A stretch of DNA of 22,237 nt from positions 1 to 22,237 of the IMG/VR virus record IMGVR_UViG_3300003324_001076; one strand, given 5' to 3'. The position numbers and the translations under genes are program-made. The notes beneath the pieces are model-generated. The model made no database searches, was not told the DNA's origin, and was given only the letters and a program-made list of their open reading frames with translations. This document shows positions 20,295-22,237 of this stretch, in pieces. Within the stretch, counting starts at the first letter, position 1. Each line of letters begins with the position of its first letter. This DNA comes from a virus.

Positions 20295-20423
20295 TTGACG
20301 AGCGACTGCGGGCATCATTGCGGCGTCAAGGACGGCATCGTTGGCCATTGTGGCTGCAGAGAGTGCCATGGTAGCCGGCTGAGCAACGAGGTGGAGAGGG
20401 ATTACGGGCATGACGGACCCTGA
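20295..20423 (+). CDS. Possible 42-aa Cys/His-rich protein
   Basis: Between the WhiB and methyltransferase genes one frame reads (from TTG 20295) LTSDCGHHCGVKDGIVGHCG, then CRECHGSRLSNEVERDYGHD, then GP and TGA 20421-20423. The cysteines and histidines (C-x3-C, then HCxCxxCH) look like a zinc-binding knot, similar to small actinophage proteins with 'HCxxCHRTF'. The start is uncertain: TTG 20262 after GAGAGGAG is an alternative inside the WhiB gene. The end overlaps the next gene by 14 bases. If it is not coding, the 122-base gap holds nothing else I see. Confidence 0.4.
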   Translation: MTSDCGHHCGVKDGIVGHCGCRECHGSRLSNEVERDYGHDGP

Positions 20424-21519
20424 CGTGCTCGGCGAGGGAGCGCTGTTCGACATCGAGCTCCCTCCTCCGGTCTCGCTGGCAGACCGGTTCGGGGTGCCTC
20501 CGTTCTCGGTGCTGGACAGACGGTCGGGCCACTGGCAGGAGAGGCGCGCACGCTGGCTGTCGCTGGGCATCGAGAGCGAGCTGGGGCGTGCGAACGACCT
20601 GCTGAGCGGCAAGAACTGTGCCTATGGGTCGCGGACGATCTTGCGCGATGAGGAGGGGACGCTGGTCTATGCCGGCAAGCGCGTCGAGCAGGAGCCGAGC
20701 GGCCAGCTGGGCACCCCGCAGATCAGGCAGAACCACTACGCGTATGGGGCGAAGGCGATCACGAACGCCGACGGCAAACTGGAGTATGAGGTCTCGCAGG
20801 GAGCGACGAGCGTCTTTGACCCGGTGCTCGCTGAGCTCGCCTACCGCTGGTATACGGCGCCTGGACAACGGATCCTCGACCCCTTTGCGGGAGGCTCCGT
20901 CCGCGGCGTCGTGGCGGCTACGCTGCAGCGCCACTATCTGGGCGTCGATCTGAGGCCGGAGCAGATCGAGGCGAACCGGCTGCAGGGCAGGCAGATCCTC
21001 GACGGGTCGCGGTTCATGCCGAAGTGGGTGGCCGGCGACTCCTCTGAGGTGCTGGCTCGCGCTCCCTCCAACTCCGTCGACTTTGTCTGGTCTTGCCCTC
21101 CATATGCGGACCTGGAGGTCTACTCAAACGACCCGCGGGATCTCTCGACGATGGAGTACCAGGATTTCCTTGCAGCGCACGACGACATCGTCTTCAAGGC
21201 TGCGCGAGCGCTGAAGCCTGACCGGTTCGCGGCCTGGGTCATCTCCGACGTCCGCGACCGCAACGGCATCTATCGGGGGCTGGAGCATGACGCTGTCCGA
21301 TCGTTCCAGAAGGCCGGGCTGCACTTCTACAACGATGCAATCATTCTGGACCCGGTGGGGTCGGCTGCGGTGCGAGCTGCTCGTATCTTCCTTGGAGGTC
21401 GCAAGCTGACCCGCATGCATCAGCACTTGCTCATCTTTGTCAAGGGAGATCCGAAGCGTGCGACGCAGGCTATCTCCAGCGGCGAGCAGATCGTACCAAC
21501 AGGAGAGGACCAGTCGTGA
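20410..21519 (+). CDS. DNA amino-methyltransferase (N6-adenine or N4-cytosine)
   Basis: The protein has 369 aa; ATG 20410 follows GGAGAGGGATTACGGGC. SAM-binding motif I is ILDPFAGGS (155-163), followed by HYLGVDLRPEQIEAN with the acidic Asp180. The catalytic motif IV is SCPPY (228-232). An N-terminal extension (~20-130) has PFSVLDRRSGHWQERRARWL and paired GxxxAYG blocks; it is typical of phage-borne enzymes of this type and probably contacts DNA. FDPVLAELAYRWYTAPG (136-152) is the usual lead-in. Motif order I then IV without a large insert speaks for the gamma class. With the C5 enzyme it would give the phage two DNA marks. Target base and site cannot be read from sequence. Confidence 0.8.
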   Translation: MTDPDVLGEGALFDIELPPPVSLADRFGVPPFSVLDRRSGHWQERRARWLSLGIESELGRANDLLSGKNCAYGSRTILRDEEGTLVYAGKRVEQEPSGQLGTPQIRQNHYAYGAKAITNADGKLEYEVSQGATSVFDPVLAELAYRWYTAPGQRILDPFAGGSVRGVVAATLQRHYLGVDLRPEQIEANRLQGRQILDGSRFMPKWVAGDSSEVLARAPSNSVDFVWSCPPYADLEVYSNDPRDLSTMEYQDFLAAHDDIVFKAARALKPDRFAAWVISDVRDRNGIYRGLEHDAVRSFQKAGLHFYNDAIILDPVGSAAVRAARIFLGGRKLTRMHQHLLIFVKGDPKRATQAISSGEQIVPTGEDQS

Positions 21520-22237
21520 CCGAGCACACTGAGACGCTGCGCCGGGCCGCGAGCCTGATGCGCGCAAGGGCCGAGGCTGCCAGCGAGTCGCCGTGGCGCG
21601 CCTGGGATGCACAGGAGTGGTACGGCAACGTCGCGCTCGCCGTGGCGGACCTGCTGGACATGCATGCGCAGGGCATCGAGGACTGCAACATCCACGAGCG
21701 ATTCGCAGACAAGGGCGCTGCGTGGCCCGAGGCGCAGCCGAACGCGAAGTTCATGGCCGTCGCCCGCGCCTACCTGGAGACGCTCGAGACTGAGTACGCC
21801 ACCAAATGCAGAGACCCCAGCTGTTCGGCGCACGGACGCACGGTGCGACGACTCAGCCGACTGCACCGGGAGGTCGCACGGCTGCGGGCAGAGAACCAAT
21901 CGCTCAGCGTCATCGAGCAGGTGCTGGCACTGCACCGACCTGTCCAGTGGACCGGCTGGCAACTGTGGGCGTCGAGGCTGGCTCGCGACCCTCGCGCCTA
22001 CTTCGACCGCTGGTGCCGGGGAGTGCAACAAGCCCTGGCCCTGTCCCACCGCCAAAGCTCTGGAGGGGAGATGACTGAGCACACCGCCGAGAAGGACGCG
22101 CCAGAGGTTGGCTCCCTGTGGCAGCGGAACCCGCCTGGTCGGGAGGTAGTCGAGGTGCGCCGCGCCTGGAACTACTCCCCCATGGGTGGCCCTGCCGTGC
22201 CGACCGTGCGCGCCCACCCCAAGCGCGGCGGCAGGCC
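21516..22237 (+). CDS. Unknown protein, open at the window edge (possibly two fused genes)
   Basis: GTG 21516 overlaps the methyltransferase stop. The frame stays open to the last base, at least 240 codons. The opening MTEHTETLRRAASLMRARAE and SPWRAWDAQEWYGNVALAVADLLD match a small actinophage family of unknown role ('LRRAAxLMRxRAEAA.. PW'). A helix-rich middle follows (TVRRLSRLHREVARLRAENQ). After residue ~185 the sequence changes to MTEHTAEKDAPEVGSLWQRN and PPGREVVEVRRAW, which looks like another small protein with its own ribosome site GGAGGGGAG at 22062-22070. No stop separates the two. No membrane segment is seen. The right end is cut by the window. Confidence 0.6.
   Translation, partial: MTEHTETLRRAASLMRARAEAASESPWRAWDAQEWYGNVALAVADLLDMHAQGIEDCNIHERFADKGAAWPEAQPNAKFMAVARAYLETLETEYATKCRDPSCSAHGRTVRRLSRLHREVARLRAENQSLSVIEQVLALHRPVQWTGWQLWASRLARDPRAYFDRWCRGVQQALALSHRQSSGGEMTEHTAEKDAPEVGSLWQRNPPGREVVEVRRAWNYSPMGGPAVPTVRAHPKRGGR
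22071..22237 (+). CDS. Possible internal start: small phage protein, partial
   Basis: ATG 22071 follows GGAGGGGAG directly and is in frame with the gene from 21516. The product would start MTEHTAEKDAPEVGSLWQRN and run past the edge. 'VGSLWQRNPPGREVVEV' resembles short actinophage proteins of the 'GxxWrxxxxGREVxV' type, a small beta unit. It may be made independently by internal initiation or only as the end of the longer product. The Shine-Dalgarno touches the ATG with almost no spacing, which weakens the case. Confidence 0.4.
   Translation, partial: MTEHTAEKDAPEVGSLWQRNPPGREVVEVRRAWNYSPMGGPAVPTVRAHPKRGGR

Overview
The window is a piece of a tailed-phage genome (or an intact prophage) of a high-GC Gram-positive host. 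Three things point to an actinobacterial siphovirus. The gene order is head-tail connector, tail tube, frameshifted tail chaperone, tape measure, minor tail, lysis. The base composition is strongly GC-rich. The cargo is typical of actinophages: a WhiB-like protein, a small helix-turn-helix protein related in feel to Streptomyces phage genes, and a fold-type II PLP enzyme. A Streptomyces-like host is my best guess, but it is inference. No integrase, portal, terminase or replication gene lies inside the window.

Left block (1-14639, all + strand): the end of an upstream gene, probably capsid. Then come an acidic capsid-neighbour protein, a 48-aa protein, an Ig-like plus connector fusion, a tail-terminator-like protein, an HK97-gp10-like protein, a small acidic protein and the major tail tube protein. 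These are followed by a 92-aa unknown, the tail assembly chaperone with its -1 frameshift extension, and a 1331-aa tape measure protein with an embedded NlpC/P60 domain. Next are two large minor tail proteins (Dit-like and Tal-like), two membrane-anchored proteins, a small protein, two fibre-like proteins and a 308-aa Ala/Gly-rich protein built from twelve repeats of about 18 residues. Most genes overlap by ATGA, GTGA or TAATG, so this is one long operon. It ends at a 14-bp inverted repeat.

Middle block (14759-17628, mixed strands): two leftward genes (a Cys-rich unknown and a PLP-dependent enzyme) sit before a rightward lysis pair (type-2 amidase endolysin, then a two-helix holin candidate). 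The lysis pair is closed by a strong 16-bp terminator hairpin. Beyond it lies a leftward two-gene micro-operon (53 and 64 aa).

Right block (17739-22237, + strand): a tight operon encodes a small HTH protein, a 66-aa unknown, an Hjc/PD-(D/E)XK-type nuclease, a C5-cytosine methyltransferase, a WhiB-like protein with an extra C-terminal zinc-knuckle pattern, a possible 42-aa Cys/His protein, an amino-methyltransferase and an ORF open at the window edge.

The most unexpected non-coding signal is a shared leftward 5' leader (about 63 nt, colinear, same length) before ATGs at 15287 and 17628. It carries repeated CTTGCR/YGCAAG half-sites. An extra copy overlaps the putative -35 of the HTH operon. 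Together with the adjacent HTH gene this looks like a small phage regulon with several operators.
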